From UBA3103 sp002365855 (lineage in GTDB: Bacteria > Bacillota > Desulfotomaculia > Desulfotomaculales > Pelotomaculaceae): 44,586 bases of DNA. Within the stretch, counting starts at the first letter, position 1, and each line of letters opens with the position of its first letter. The stretch lies in contig DAOURR010000010.1 of assembly GCA_030627625.1 (NCBI GenBank), positions 1-44,586 of the forward strand. The letters are read 5' to 3'. This document shows positions 15,249 through 22,601 of the stretch, in pieces. The translations under genes were made by a program, and so were the position numbers. The notes beneath the pieces were generated by a model. The model saw only the letters and a program-made list of their open reading frames with translations. It ran no database searches and was not told the origin of the DNA.

Positions 15249-16043
15249 ATGAAAATCGCTTACTTTGACTGCTTTTCAGGCATCAGCGGGGACATGTGCC
15301 TGGGCGCCCTGGTTGACGCCGGGGTTGATTTATCGCTGATAAAAGAAGGGCTGTCGACGCTGCCGGTCGACGGCTATGAACTCAGGCTGGAAAAGGCCCA
15401 GCGGAACGGCATAGCTGCCTCCAATGTTTTTGTCGACCTTATTGAAGGCCGCCAGCCGGTAAGGCGCCTGCCCGAAATACAAAAAATTATTGTCAGCAGC
15501 GCGCTTCCTGAAAAAGTTCAAGCAAAAAGCATGGAAGTATTTAACCGACTTGCTGCGGCGGAAGCTGCCGTGCACGGGGTTCCTGTGGACAGCGTCCATT
15601 TTCATGAGGTGGGTGCTGTTGACGCAATCGTTGACGTAGCAGGTACGGTGCTCGGAATCAGCCTGCTTCAGGTGGAAAAGGTGTACTCGTCCCCCCTGCC
15701 GGTCGGCAAGGGGTTTGTCAGGTGTATGCACGGTATCCTGCCCTCTCCCGCTCCGGCGGCGCTTGATATTTTAAAAGGCATTCCCATTTACGGGACCGGC
15801 ATAGAAGAAGAGCTGGTTACCCCTACCGGCGCGGCCCTGATAGCGTCCCTGGCGGAGGCCTTCACCGACCTTCCTTCCCTTGCCATTGAGAAAATAGGGT
15901 ATGGCGCGGGGAAGAAAAATATGGATCAGCCCAACCTTTTAAGGTTAATTATTGGCGAGGAGCAGCCGTTAAAAATTCACTCCAGCTGTGAAAATCATCA
16001 TCACCACCACTACCACCACCATAAAACAGGACGCGGGAATTAG
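15249..16043 (+). CDS. larC: Short LarC, N-terminal domain only, with His-rich tail
   Basis: LarC inserts nickel into the pincer cofactor in a CTP-dependent step. The N-terminal signature FDCFSGISGDMCLGALVDAG is intact, as are VDSVHFHEVGAVDAIVDV and TPTGAALIASLA. Full LarC proteins are about 400 residues; this one stops at 264. In Lactobacillus plantarum the gene is read as larC1 plus larC2 through a programmed frameshift. Here no larC2 sequence follows in any frame before the AOR gene 150 bp on. The C-terminus is HHHHHYHHH followed by a few residues, a natural metal-binding tail. The internal His-rich loop common in LarC near residue 80 is replaced by EGRQPVRRLPEIQ. Activity as LarC is therefore uncertain. 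Confidence 0.85.
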   Translation: MKIAYFDCFSGISGDMCLGALVDAGVDLSLIKEGLSTLPVDGYELRLEKAQRNGIAASNVFVDLIEGRQPVRRLPEIQKIIVSSALPEKVQAKSMEVFNRLAAAEAAVHGVPVDSVHFHEVGAVDAIVDVAGTVLGISLLQVEKVYSSPLPVGKGFVRCMHGILPSPAPAALDILKGIPIYGTGIEEELVTPTGAALIASLAEAFTDLPSLAIEKIGYGAGKKNMDQPNLLRLIIGEEQPLKIHSSCENHHHHHYHHHKTGRGN

Positions 16044-16198
16044 GCCTGCGGTAACTGCATATAACTAGTTAATTAATAAGGAAAAAGCAACCCTTTACAG
16101 GACAGGTATAATATAATTAGATTAATTTTTTTAGAAAAAGGAGTATAAAGAACGACTGTCGAAATTTTTTTAAAACTCAATAAAAGGGGGAATTGACA

Positions 16199-16546
16199 GT
16201 GGATAAAATACTTAGGATCAACATGAGTTCTAAAGAGATTAAGGTCGAAGATGTTCCGGAGAAATACGCTTCCCTGGGCGGCAGGGCCCTGACCTCGCAG
16301 GTTGTTCTCGATGAAGTTGACCCGACATGCGAACCGCTGGGCCCCTTGAACAAGCTGATTTTTGCGCCTGGCCTTCTTTCCGGCACCAGCGCTCCCTCTT
16401 CCGGCCGATTTTCCGTGGGCGCCAAAAGCCCCCTGACCGGCGGGATCAAAGAAGCTAATGCCGGCGGCGTGGCTTCACAGAAAATGGCGAACCTTGGATA
16501 TAAGGCCATTGTGGTCGAGGGACAGCCTGCTGATAAGGAAAAATGA
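16199..16546 (+). pseudogene. Aldehyde:ferredoxin oxidoreductase, N-terminal fragment (frameshifted)
   Basis: These 115 residues are the N-terminal part of a tungsten/molybdenum AOR-family enzyme, with signatures SLGGRALTSQ, FAPGLLSGTSAPSSGRFSVG and SPLTGGIKEANAGG. The frame ends at TGA in AAAAATGATCC, and the remainder continues in the -1 frame from an overlapping ATG. One missing base after AAAAATG (for example TGG ATC becoming TGA TCC) would explain the split and would restore a Trp typical of this position. Either a real mutation, a sequence error or translation as two coupled pieces is possible. GTG at 16199 is better placed behind AGGGGG than TTG at 16193. Confidence 0.8.
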
Positions 16547-17922
16547 TCCTTAAGATCAATCCTGAAGGCGCAGAGCTTTTGCCGGCAGGTGGTGTGGCGG
16601 GCAAAGGCGGCTACGAGACCGTGACCATGCTTAAAAAACAGTATGGTGAGAATGTAGGTGTCATTTTCATCGGTCCCGCCGGTGAAATGCTGATGACCGG
16701 CGCGGGTATCGGCAACAACGACCCGGAAGGAAACGCGGGCCGCTATGCCGGGCGCGGCGGCCTGGGGGCCGTGATGGGCTCCAAGGGATTAAAGGCCATA
16801 GTATTGGACTCCCCAAAGACGTTTGACGTTCCCGTTAAAGACAAGAGCCGCTTCCAAGAGGCAGCCAGGAAGTTTGCCAAGATTTTATTGGACCACCCGG
16901 TTACCGGACAGGGCCTCCCGGCCTATGGAACCAACGTGCTGATGAACATCATTAACGAAGCTGGTACACTGCCCATTCGCAACTTCAAATATGGCCGCTG
17001 GGACAAAGCAGGCGAAGTCGGCGGAGAGGTAGCCGCTGAATTGTGCAACGCCCGCGGCGGTAAGGCCACTCACGCCTGTCACCCCGGCTGTGTGATGCGC
17101 TGCTCCAATATCTATATTCTTCCTGACGGCCGCTCCATGGGCTCGTTGGAGTACGAAACGGCCTGGGGATTCGGCCCGAACCTGGAAGTCAGTGACCCGG
17201 ATCAAGTCGCCGAGATGAACTACATCTGCAACGACCTTGGCCTGGATACCATTGAAGCAGGCGTTACCCTGGGCGTACTGGCTGAAGCCGGGGTAATCCC
17301 GTTTGGTGACGGGAAAGCGGCAATCGCCGCCCTGGAAGAAGTGGGCAAAGGATCTCCCTTGGGCCGGGTAATCGGCGCCGGCGCCACTACTGCCGGCAAA
17401 GTTTACGGCGTTACCCGGGTTCCGGCGGTTAAGGGACAGGGCATTCCGGCGTACGACCCCAGGTCCTGCAGGGGCAACGGTGTCACATATGCCACTTCAC
17501 CTATGGGCGCAGACCACACAGCCGGCTATGCCGTGACCGCCAATATCTTGAAAGTCGGCGGCTACGTTGATCCGACCAAAGACGAGGGACAGCTGGACCT
17601 GTCCCGGAACCTGCAGATTGCCACCGCTGCTGTAGACAGTACCGGCCTGTGCCTGTTTGTGGCCTTTGCGGTGCTGGATAACCCGGAAGGCCTCCCCACC
17701 ATCGTTGAAATGCTGAACGCCATGTACGGCATTGAGTTGACAATTAACGACGTTGTGGCCCTGGGCCAGAGCATCCTCAAGGTGGAGCGGGAGTTCAATG
17801 AAAAGGCAGGATTCACCAAGGAGCATGACCGGCTGCCGGAATTCTTCTATAATGAAGAGTTGGAGCCGCACAAGACGAAGTTTACCTTTAAGGAAGAGCT
17901 GGACGAAGTATTTAACTTCTAA
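16543..17922 (+). CDS. Aldehyde:ferredoxin oxidoreductase, C-terminal part
   Basis: These 459 residues continue the AOR-family enzyme and, with the preceding 115, give the normal total of about 575. GRGGLGAVMGSKGLKAI belongs to the first AOR domain. CHPGCVMRC supplies three [4Fe-4S] ligands and the Cys in DSTGLCLF the probable fourth. The bis-pterin tungsten site is formed with the N-terminal part. The enzyme oxidises aldehydes to acids, or the reverse, with ferredoxin. The ATG overlaps the upstream stop (ATGA), so coupled translation into two chains cannot be excluded. The moaD, ModE, tupB and moa/moe genes downstream fit a tungsten enzyme. Confidence 0.88.
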   Translation: MILKINPEGAELLPAGGVAGKGGYETVTMLKKQYGENVGVIFIGPAGEMLMTGAGIGNNDPEGNAGRYAGRGGLGAVMGSKGLKAIVLDSPKTFDVPVKDKSRFQEAARKFAKILLDHPVTGQGLPAYGTNVLMNIINEAGTLPIRNFKYGRWDKAGEVGGEVAAELCNARGGKATHACHPGCVMRCSNIYILPDGRSMGSLEYETAWGFGPNLEVSDPDQVAEMNYICNDLGLDTIEAGVTLGVLAEAGVIPFGDGKAAIAALEEVGKGSPLGRVIGAGATTAGKVYGVTRVPAVKGQGIPAYDPRSCRGNGVTYATSPMGADHTAGYAVTANILKVGGYVDPTKDEGQLDLSRNLQIATAAVDSTGLCLFVAFAVLDNPEGLPTIVEMLNAMYGIELTINDVVALGQSILKVEREFNEKAGFTKEHDRLPEFFYNEELEPHKTKFTFKEELDEVFNF

Positions 17923-17953
17923 TTCGTACGTCAAGGTGAATCTAGTAAGTTAA

Positions 17954-17983
17954 TTCTGCGGGAGCCTGCCGGCTCCCGCAGAA
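17954..17983 (+). terminator. 13-bp perfect hairpin between AOR and moaD
   Basis: TTCTGCGGGAGCC (17954-17966), loop TGCC, GGCTCCCGCAGAA (17971-17983). There is no T tract. It may shield the 3' end of the AOR message and reduce readthrough into moaD, giving different levels of enzyme and cofactor genes. Confidence 0.55.
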
Positions 17984-18011
17984 AACCCGCATAAAACGGG
18001 GGTGGGTAAGC

Positions 18012-18251
18012 TTGCAGGTGGAAGTGAGAGTTTTCTGCGGCCTGGAATGCTATATCCCGGGGGCTACTTTTGGACAGCCCATACCGGTAGAGATCACGAA
18101 TGGATTTACCGGCAGGAAGTTGCTGGAAACATTGAATATTCCGGAAGAAAAGGCTTTTTCCTTCCTGGTGAACGGGCGGCATAAAGACCTCGCGGTGGTG
18201 CTTTCCGACGGCGACCGGGTGTCGATCTTTCCAGCAGTGGGCGGTGGTTGA
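18012..18251 (+). CDS. MoaD/ThiS-type sulfur carrier
   Basis: A 79-aa beta-grasp protein ending in FPAVGGG, with the C-terminal Gly-Gly needed for adenylation by MoeB and thiocarboxylate formation. The SFLVNGRHKDLAVVLSDGDR segment fits MoaD. It should donate sulfur to the pterin dithiolene, probably for the AOR cofactor. The TTG start is preceded by GGGGGTGGG. Its stop overlaps the start of the ModE-like gene. It complements the other MoaD-like protein at 9237, which lacks the terminal diglycine. Confidence 0.88.
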   Translation: MQVEVRVFCGLECYIPGATFGQPIPVEITNGFTGRKLLETLNIPEEKAFSFLVNGRHKDLAVVLSDGDRVSIFPAVGGG

Positions 18252-18639
18252 TAAGATGATGGGCGAAAGGCCAATGAACATGGAAAAGCTCGAAAGACCA
18301 AACGCTGAATGCAAGATCTGGCTTGAGAAAAACGGCGCCATATTCGGTGACGGGCTGTTTGACCTTCTTTCCAACGTGGACAGGCTGGGGTCAATATCCC
18401 AGGCTGCGAAAGTTCTGGGGATGTCTTACCGGGCGGCCTGGGGCAAAATCAAGATCACGGAAAAGCGCTGGGGGGTGCCTCTGGTTATTACCCAGGTGGG
18501 TGGTGAAATGGGAGGCGGCGCCAGGTTGACGGTACAGGCCTCGGAATTACTTAAAAGGTATTTGAATTTGCGGCAGGAAATCGACAAATTAGCGCAGAAA
18601 ATATATAGTGAATGTTTTCAGGGCTGGCCGGGCCCTTAA
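18244..18639 (+). CDS. ModE-type DNA-binding protein without Mo-binding domain
   Basis: A 131-aa protein corresponding to the N-terminal winged-helix domain of ModE, the molybdate/tungstate-responsive regulator. LLSNVDRLGSISQAAKVLGMSYRAAWGKI is broken here into the parts DRLGSISQAAKVLG and MSYRAAWGKI, the LysR-like helix-turn-helix; GGGARLTVQASELL is the wing region typical of ModE. The C-terminal TOBE domains that bind oxyanions are absent. The start is uncertain: GTG at 18244 overlaps moaD, and ATG at 18256 is equally possible. A ModE-like palindrome lies just downstream at 18651-18674, before the tungstate permease gene. Confidence 0.85.
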   Translation: MVDKMMGERPMNMEKLERPNAECKIWLEKNGAIFGDGLFDLLSNVDRLGSISQAAKVLGMSYRAAWGKIKITEKRWGVPLVITQVGGEMGGGARLTVQASELLKRYLNLRQEIDKLAQKIYSECFQGWPGP

Positions 18640-18650
18640 ATTTAGCCCAC

Positions 18651-18674
18651 CGTTATATATATTTAAGCATATCG
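18651..18674. promoter_or_regulatory. Candidate ModE operator before tupB
   Basis: CGTTATATA (18651-18659) and CATATCG (18668-18674) form an imperfect dyad like the E. coli ModE site (CGNTATATA and its inverse around a short spacer). TATGAT at 18681-18686 could be the -10 box of tupB, so the site would cover the -35 position. Confidence 0.5.
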
Positions 18675-18716
18675 CAATAGTATGATCCAACAATCAGTTA
18701 ATTAAGCAATCATTAT

Positions 18717-19427
18717 TTGAAAGTGGGATGTATTTTGGGTGTCTACTGGGAGGGTCTGACAGAGGCTGTCCGTCTCCTGGCGAGCGGGGACAGTGAGATT
18801 ATCGGGGTCATATACCGCACCCTGCAGGTTTCGGGCACGGCCACGTTAATAGCCTTGTTGATTGGACTGCCGCTGGGCACCTTTTTGGCGCTGACCTCTT
18901 TTTGGGGGAGGAGGCTGGTGATCAGCACGGTGAACTTTGGTATGGGCCTGCCCCCCGTGGTGGTGGGGCTCTTGGTCTGGCTGACCCTGAGCCGGTATGG
19001 TCCCCTGGGTATGCTGGGGCTGCTGTATTCCCCCACGGCCATGGTTGTGGCCCAGGGCATCATCGCGGCCCCAATCGTAACCGGTTTAACTATATCCGCC
19101 ATCCAGTCTCTGAATCCAAAAATCAGGCTTCAGCTCCTGGCCCTGGGGGCTTCGCGCCTGCAGTTGCTCTGGCTGCTCCTGAGGGAGGCCAGGCTCGGAC
19201 TTCTGGCTGCTGTTATTGCCGGCTTCGGCAGGGCCATTTCAGAAGTGGGCGCCTCTATTATGGTGGGAGGAAACCTGAAGGGATATACCATGGTGCTTAC
19301 CACATCCATCGTTTTGGAGGTCAATAAGGGGAATTGGGAAATCGCCACAGCACTGAGCATCATTCTCCTGGTCCTGTCGTTCGCGATAACAGCGGTGTTA
19401 ACCTCAGCACAGCAGAGCGGCCGTTAA
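18717..19427 (+). CDS. TupB-like tungstate ABC transporter permease
   Basis: A 236-aa permease with about five to six membrane segments and the cytoplasmic EAA loop (LGASRLQLLWLLLREAR). The region GLPPVVVGLLVWLTLSRYGPLG matches TupB of tungstate importers closely. It should work with a binding protein (TupA) and ATPase (TupC), neither of which is in the window, so it is orphaned here. Possible starts are TTG at 18717, GTG at 18723, or TTG at 18735 with GTGGGA upstream. The moaA and ModE-like neighbours support a role in tungstate or molybdate uptake. Confidence 0.85.
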   Translation: MKVGCILGVYWEGLTEAVRLLASGDSEIIGVIYRTLQVSGTATLIALLIGLPLGTFLALTSFWGRRLVISTVNFGMGLPPVVVGLLVWLTLSRYGPLGMLGLLYSPTAMVVAQGIIAAPIVTGLTISAIQSLNPKIRLQLLALGASRLQLLWLLLREARLGLLAAVIAGFGRAISEVGASIMVGGNLKGYTMVLTTSIVLEVNKGNWEIATALSIILLVLSFAITAVLTSAQQSGR

Positions 19428-19510
19428 TCATAAAAATAATTTTATATTGGCCGGTTGGTCAATAGATGTAAGATAAAAGCTCCTAATTTATACAGCAGAA
19501 GGTGAAAACA

Positions 19511-20491
19511 ATGCAAGATTGCCATCAGAGGGAGATAAACTACCTGAGAGTATCCGTTACCGACCGGTGCAACCTGCGGTGTGTGTACTGCATGCCCCCG
19601 GAAGGTGTGCCGTCATCCCCCCATGAAGAGATCCTTCGGTTGGAGGAATTTGAAAGCATCATCAGGGCCGCGGCTCAGATCGGGGTGAAAAAGATTCGCC
19701 TGACCGGGGGTGAACCCCTGGTACGCAGAGGCCTGGAGGACCTGGTGAGGCGGATTTCAGGCATTCCCGGCATAGATGACATTACCCTGACGACCAACGG
19801 GCTGCTCCTGCCTCCCCAGGCCAGGGTGTTGAAAGAAGCGGGGGTAAACAGGGTGAACATCAGCCTGGACACCCTGAAGACTGACCGCTTTAGGGAGATA
19901 ACACGGGGAGGGGATTTATCCAGGGCCTGGAAGGGAATTCAGTCTGCCCTGGAGGCAGGGCTGCACCCTGTAAAGCTCAACACCGTGGTGGTCCGCGACT
20001 TTAATGACGATGAAGTGGTGGCAATGGCCCGCCTTACCATTAAAAGGCCCCTGCATGTGCGCTTTATTGAGCTAATGCCCATCGGTGTGCAGAGCTACTG
20101 GACAGCAGAGCGATTTGTACCCTCTGATGAAATCATGGACATGATTACCGCCCGGCTGGGCCATCTGCACCCGGCCAAGATGGTCGCGGGTGGGGGGCCG
20201 GCTAAATACTACCGTTTCAAGGACGCTGAAGGCACCGTTGGCTTTATCACCTCTATGAGCGAGCATTTTTGCAGCCGCTGCAACCGGCTGCGCCTCACGT
20301 CGGGCGGGGGCTTAAGGCCGTGCCTTTATGACAGCCGGGAGATTGACCTGAAAACCCCGCTGCGTCAGGGAGCAGGCGCCAGGGAACTGGCCGACCTGTT
20401 TATGGACGCCCTTGCCTTAAAGCCGGACAGGCATCATATGAGTGAAGGATGGCGGGACGAAAGGCGGGTTATGTCCCAGATCGGCGGGTAA
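19511..20491 (+). CDS. moaA: GTP 3',8-cyclase MoaA
   Basis: MoaA is the radical SAM enzyme that begins molybdopterin synthesis by converting GTP to 3',8-cyclo-GTP. The 326-aa length is typical. The N-terminal cluster motif is CNLRCVYC within TDRCNLRCVYCMPP. The C-terminal second [4Fe-4S] site shows CSRCNRLRLT and a later Cys in LRPCLYDSRE. LTGGEPLVR, the glycine-rich SAM contact, is intact. The protein ends in ISQIGG, the usual Gly-Gly tail. ATG at 19511 has AAGGTG at 6 nt and is preferred to GTG at 19502. Confidence 0.97.
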   Translation: MQDCHQREINYLRVSVTDRCNLRCVYCMPPEGVPSSPHEEILRLEEFESIIRAAAQIGVKKIRLTGGEPLVRRGLEDLVRRISGIPGIDDITLTTNGLLLPPQARVLKEAGVNRVNISLDTLKTDRFREITRGGDLSRAWKGIQSALEAGLHPVKLNTVVVRDFNDDEVVAMARLTIKRPLHVRFIELMPIGVQSYWTAERFVPSDEIMDMITARLGHLHPAKMVAGGGPAKYYRFKDAEGTVGFITSMSEHFCSRCNRLRLTSGGGLRPCLYDSREIDLKTPLRQGAGARELADLFMDALALKPDRHHMSEGWRDERRVMSQIGG

Positions 20492-20549
20492 TATATGTTT
20501 GAGGTATCTTAAAGTTGTTATTTATACCTGTAGAAAAGAGGGAAACTTC

Positions 20550-20984
20550 GTGGGAATAATAAAAGCGGTATGCACCAGTCCCAAAAAAGGGATGCGCAAG
20601 AAAGATTCAGGTGAGGGGCTGCTGGTTAAGGAGCATGGCCTGCAGGATGATGCCCATGCCGGACCATGGCACCGCCAGGTGAGCCTCCTGGCTATCGAAA
20701 GTATTGATAAAATGAGGGCAATGGGGCTTGACGTAGGGCCAGGTGATTTTGCTGAGAATATTACCACGGAAGGCATAGAACTGGTAAGCCTTCCCCTGGG
20801 CACAAAGCTAAAAATTGGTTCCGAGGCTATGGGAGAGGTAACCCAGATCGGGAAGGAATGCCACACTCGTTGTGCCATCTACTACCAGGCAGGTGACTGT
20901 GTCATGCCCAGGGAAGGAATCTTTATCCGGGTTCTGGAAGGCGGAAAAGTCAGGGTTGGAGATACAGTGGAGATTACACCTTAG
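20550..20984 (+). CDS. MOSC domain protein
   Basis: A 144-aa stand-alone MOSC domain, the sulfur-carrier fold related to the C-terminus of Mo-cofactor sulfurase. VKEHGLQDDAHAGPWHRQVSLLA and the Cys-containing IGKECHTRCAIY are the conserved parts; the Cys could carry a persulfide. Its place inside the Mo/W cofactor set suggests a role in handling sulfur for the cofactor. GTG at 20550 follows GAGGGA; the longer open frame from 20442 overlaps moaA and is not credible. Confidence 0.9.
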   Translation: MGIIKAVCTSPKKGMRKKDSGEGLLVKEHGLQDDAHAGPWHRQVSLLAIESIDKMRAMGLDVGPGDFAENITTEGIELVSLPLGTKLKIGSEAMGEVTQIGKECHTRCAIYYQAGDCVMPREGIFIRVLEGGKVRVGDTVEITP

Positions 20985-21000
20985 CATTTAAGAGGTTATT

Positions 21001-21495
21001 ATGAAAAGGACAGTTCCAGTACTGGGTCTGGCAGGCTATTCCGGCTCAGGTAAGACCACTTTTTTAGAAAAGCTGATCGCTGAGTTGAAACACCGGGGCC
21101 GCCGGGTAGGTGTCATCAAACATACCCACCACCTGGTGGACTTTGACCAACCGGGCAAAGACACCTGGCGGCACGCTAAAGCCGGCGCCGATGTCGTGGC
21201 CCTGGCCACGCCCGGAGGTGTTTTTCTGGTCAGAAAATTCGAGGGCGACCCCGGGCCGGAGGAAGTAATATCCATGGTCAGAGGTGTTGACCTGGTCATT
21301 ATCGAAGGGTACAAAACTGGCAGCTGGCCGAAGATTGCCGTATTCAGGCGCGAGGCGCCGGTGCGGCCGGATATTCCTGCGGAAGAGCTGCTTGCTGTCG
21401 TAAGTGACATGGAGCAGGATATGGATGTGCCGCACTTCAGCCTGGAAGATGCCTCAGGCGTGGCCGATTTGATTGAGCAGGCATTTTTAAAATAG
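21001..21495 (+). CDS. mobB: Molybdopterin-guanine dinucleotide synthesis protein MobB
   Basis: A 164-aa P-loop GTPase. The Walker A motif GYSGSGKTTFLEKLI is near residues 12-26. HTHHLVDFDQPGKDTWRHAKAGAD and VIIEGYK are the MobB signatures. It assists nucleotide attachment to molybdopterin for enzymes such as formate dehydrogenase. MobA is not in the window. It is preceded by AGAGG and follows the MOSC gene by 16 bp. Confidence 0.93.
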   Translation: MKRTVPVLGLAGYSGSGKTTFLEKLIAELKHRGRRVGVIKHTHHLVDFDQPGKDTWRHAKAGADVVALATPGGVFLVRKFEGDPGPEEVISMVRGVDLVIIEGYKTGSWPKIAVFRREAPVRPDIPAEELLAVVSDMEQDMDVPHFSLEDASGVADLIEQAFLK

Positions 21496-21524
21496 GGTAA
21501 ACGCCTATTACCAGGGGTGTTGGG

Positions 21525-22292
21525 ATGCAGGCAAGTAAAGGTTTCACAGGTGAACAGCAGCAACGCTACCTGCGCAGCATCCTGCTGCCCGGTTTCGGGA
21601 CGGGAGGGCAGAAAAAACTGCTACGCTCCTCGGTGCTCCTTGTCGGAGCGGGAGGCCTGGGATCACCGGCCGCTTTATACCTCGCTGCTTCCGGGGTGGG
21701 GAGGATCGGCCTGGTTGATGGGGACCATGTTTCGCTGTCAAACCTGCAGCGCCAGATCCTTCACGCCACGCCTGACCTCGGGCGCCCCAAGGTTGATTCG
21801 GCAGGAGACAAACTTAAAGCGCTGAACCCCGGTTTAAAGCTGGAACTCTACAGAGAAAACTTCAGCCGGGAGACCGCCGGAGACCTTGTTGGCGGCTATG
21901 ACTTCATCGTTGACTGCACCGACAACTTGCAGGCCAGGTATATGATCAATGAGACCTGCGTTAAGCTGAACAAACCTTTTGTATACGGCGGGGTATTGTC
22001 CTGGGCGGGTCAGGTTTTTACAATTTTGCCCGGAAAAGGACCCTGTTTTAGCTGTATCTTTCCTGATCAGCCTGCGCCGGCTGCCTCCACTTCAGAAACG
22101 GGGGTCCTCGGCGTGGTGACGGGTGTGATTGGAGCGATCCAGGCTTCTGAAGCGATACGGTATATCCTTGGCTTGGGAGAACTGCTGGTGGGCAGGATTT
22201 TGACCTTTGATGCTCTCTCAACCAGGTTCTATGAGGTTGAAATAAAAAGTGACCCGGACTGCCCGGTATGCGCAAGCGCCGGCAGGGAGTAG
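21525..22292 (+). CDS. moeB: MoeB/ThiF-family adenylyltransferase
   Basis: A 255-aa E1-like enzyme that adenylates the C-terminal glycine of MoaD or ThiS. The nucleotide site VLLVGAGGLGSPAALYLAASG is present (Gly-rich loop near residue 37-44), as are SNLQRQILH and the adenylation Asp in DCTDN. Two CxxC pairs, PCFSC and DCPVC, form the structural zinc site. The most likely partner is the MoaD with a free Gly-Gly end (18012-18251). The ATG has GGGGTG upstream. Confidence 0.92.
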   Translation: MQASKGFTGEQQQRYLRSILLPGFGTGGQKKLLRSSVLLVGAGGLGSPAALYLAASGVGRIGLVDGDHVSLSNLQRQILHATPDLGRPKVDSAGDKLKALNPGLKLELYRENFSRETAGDLVGGYDFIVDCTDNLQARYMINETCVKLNKPFVYGGVLSWAGQVFTILPGKGPCFSCIFPDQPAPAASTSETGVLGVVTGVIGAIQASEAIRYILGLGELLVGRILTFDALSTRFYEVEIKSDPDCPVCASAGRE

Positions 22293-22325
22293 GTAAAAAC
22301 TCTATATTTTTTAGAAGGGGTGAGC

Positions 22326-22511
22326 ATGATAATGGCGGATATAAAGCCGGAAGTGCTAGAGGCGGTAAAACAGCAGGCCAAGGAAGGGCGGATCGCCTGC
22401 GCGGCGGCCAGGAAACTGGCCGAGGAGTTTAAGGTTCCCTACCGGGTTATAGGAGAAGCTGCCGATGAGCTTAAAATTAAAATCCATTCTTGCGAGTTAG
22501 GTTGTTTCTAG
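22326..22511 (+). CDS. Small conserved-looking protein ending in CELGCF
   Basis: A 61-aa protein. The first 50 residues form a compact helix-turn-helix-like fold (PEVLEAVKQQAKEG, CAAARKLAEEFKVP, YRVIGEAADELKI), and it ends in HSCELGCF with two Cys and a third Cys at about residue 32. The pattern suggests a metal- or persulfide-binding tail. It lies between moeB and moeA in the same direction, so a role in Mo/W cofactor handling or regulation is plausible but not shown. I do not recognise a named family with certainty. ATG at 22326 has AAGGGG upstream; a GTG two codons earlier is less likely. Confidence 0.75.
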   Translation: MIMADIKPEVLEAVKQQAKEGRIACAAARKLAEEFKVPYRVIGEAADELKIKIHSCELGCF

Positions 22512-22601
22512 AACAGTATTAATCAGAAAGCGCTGCCAGTGCTAAGATAAATTTTACAACTTACTTGTCGTAGTACATTGGTTTTTTTAGGGGAGTGGGG
22601 T

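Noticed and set aside
16044..16192. Moco/Tuco riboswitch or larC2 upstream of the AOR gene
   Set aside because: No matching conserved blocks or coding sequence seen; only AT-rich promoter-like text with a TATAAT near 16109.
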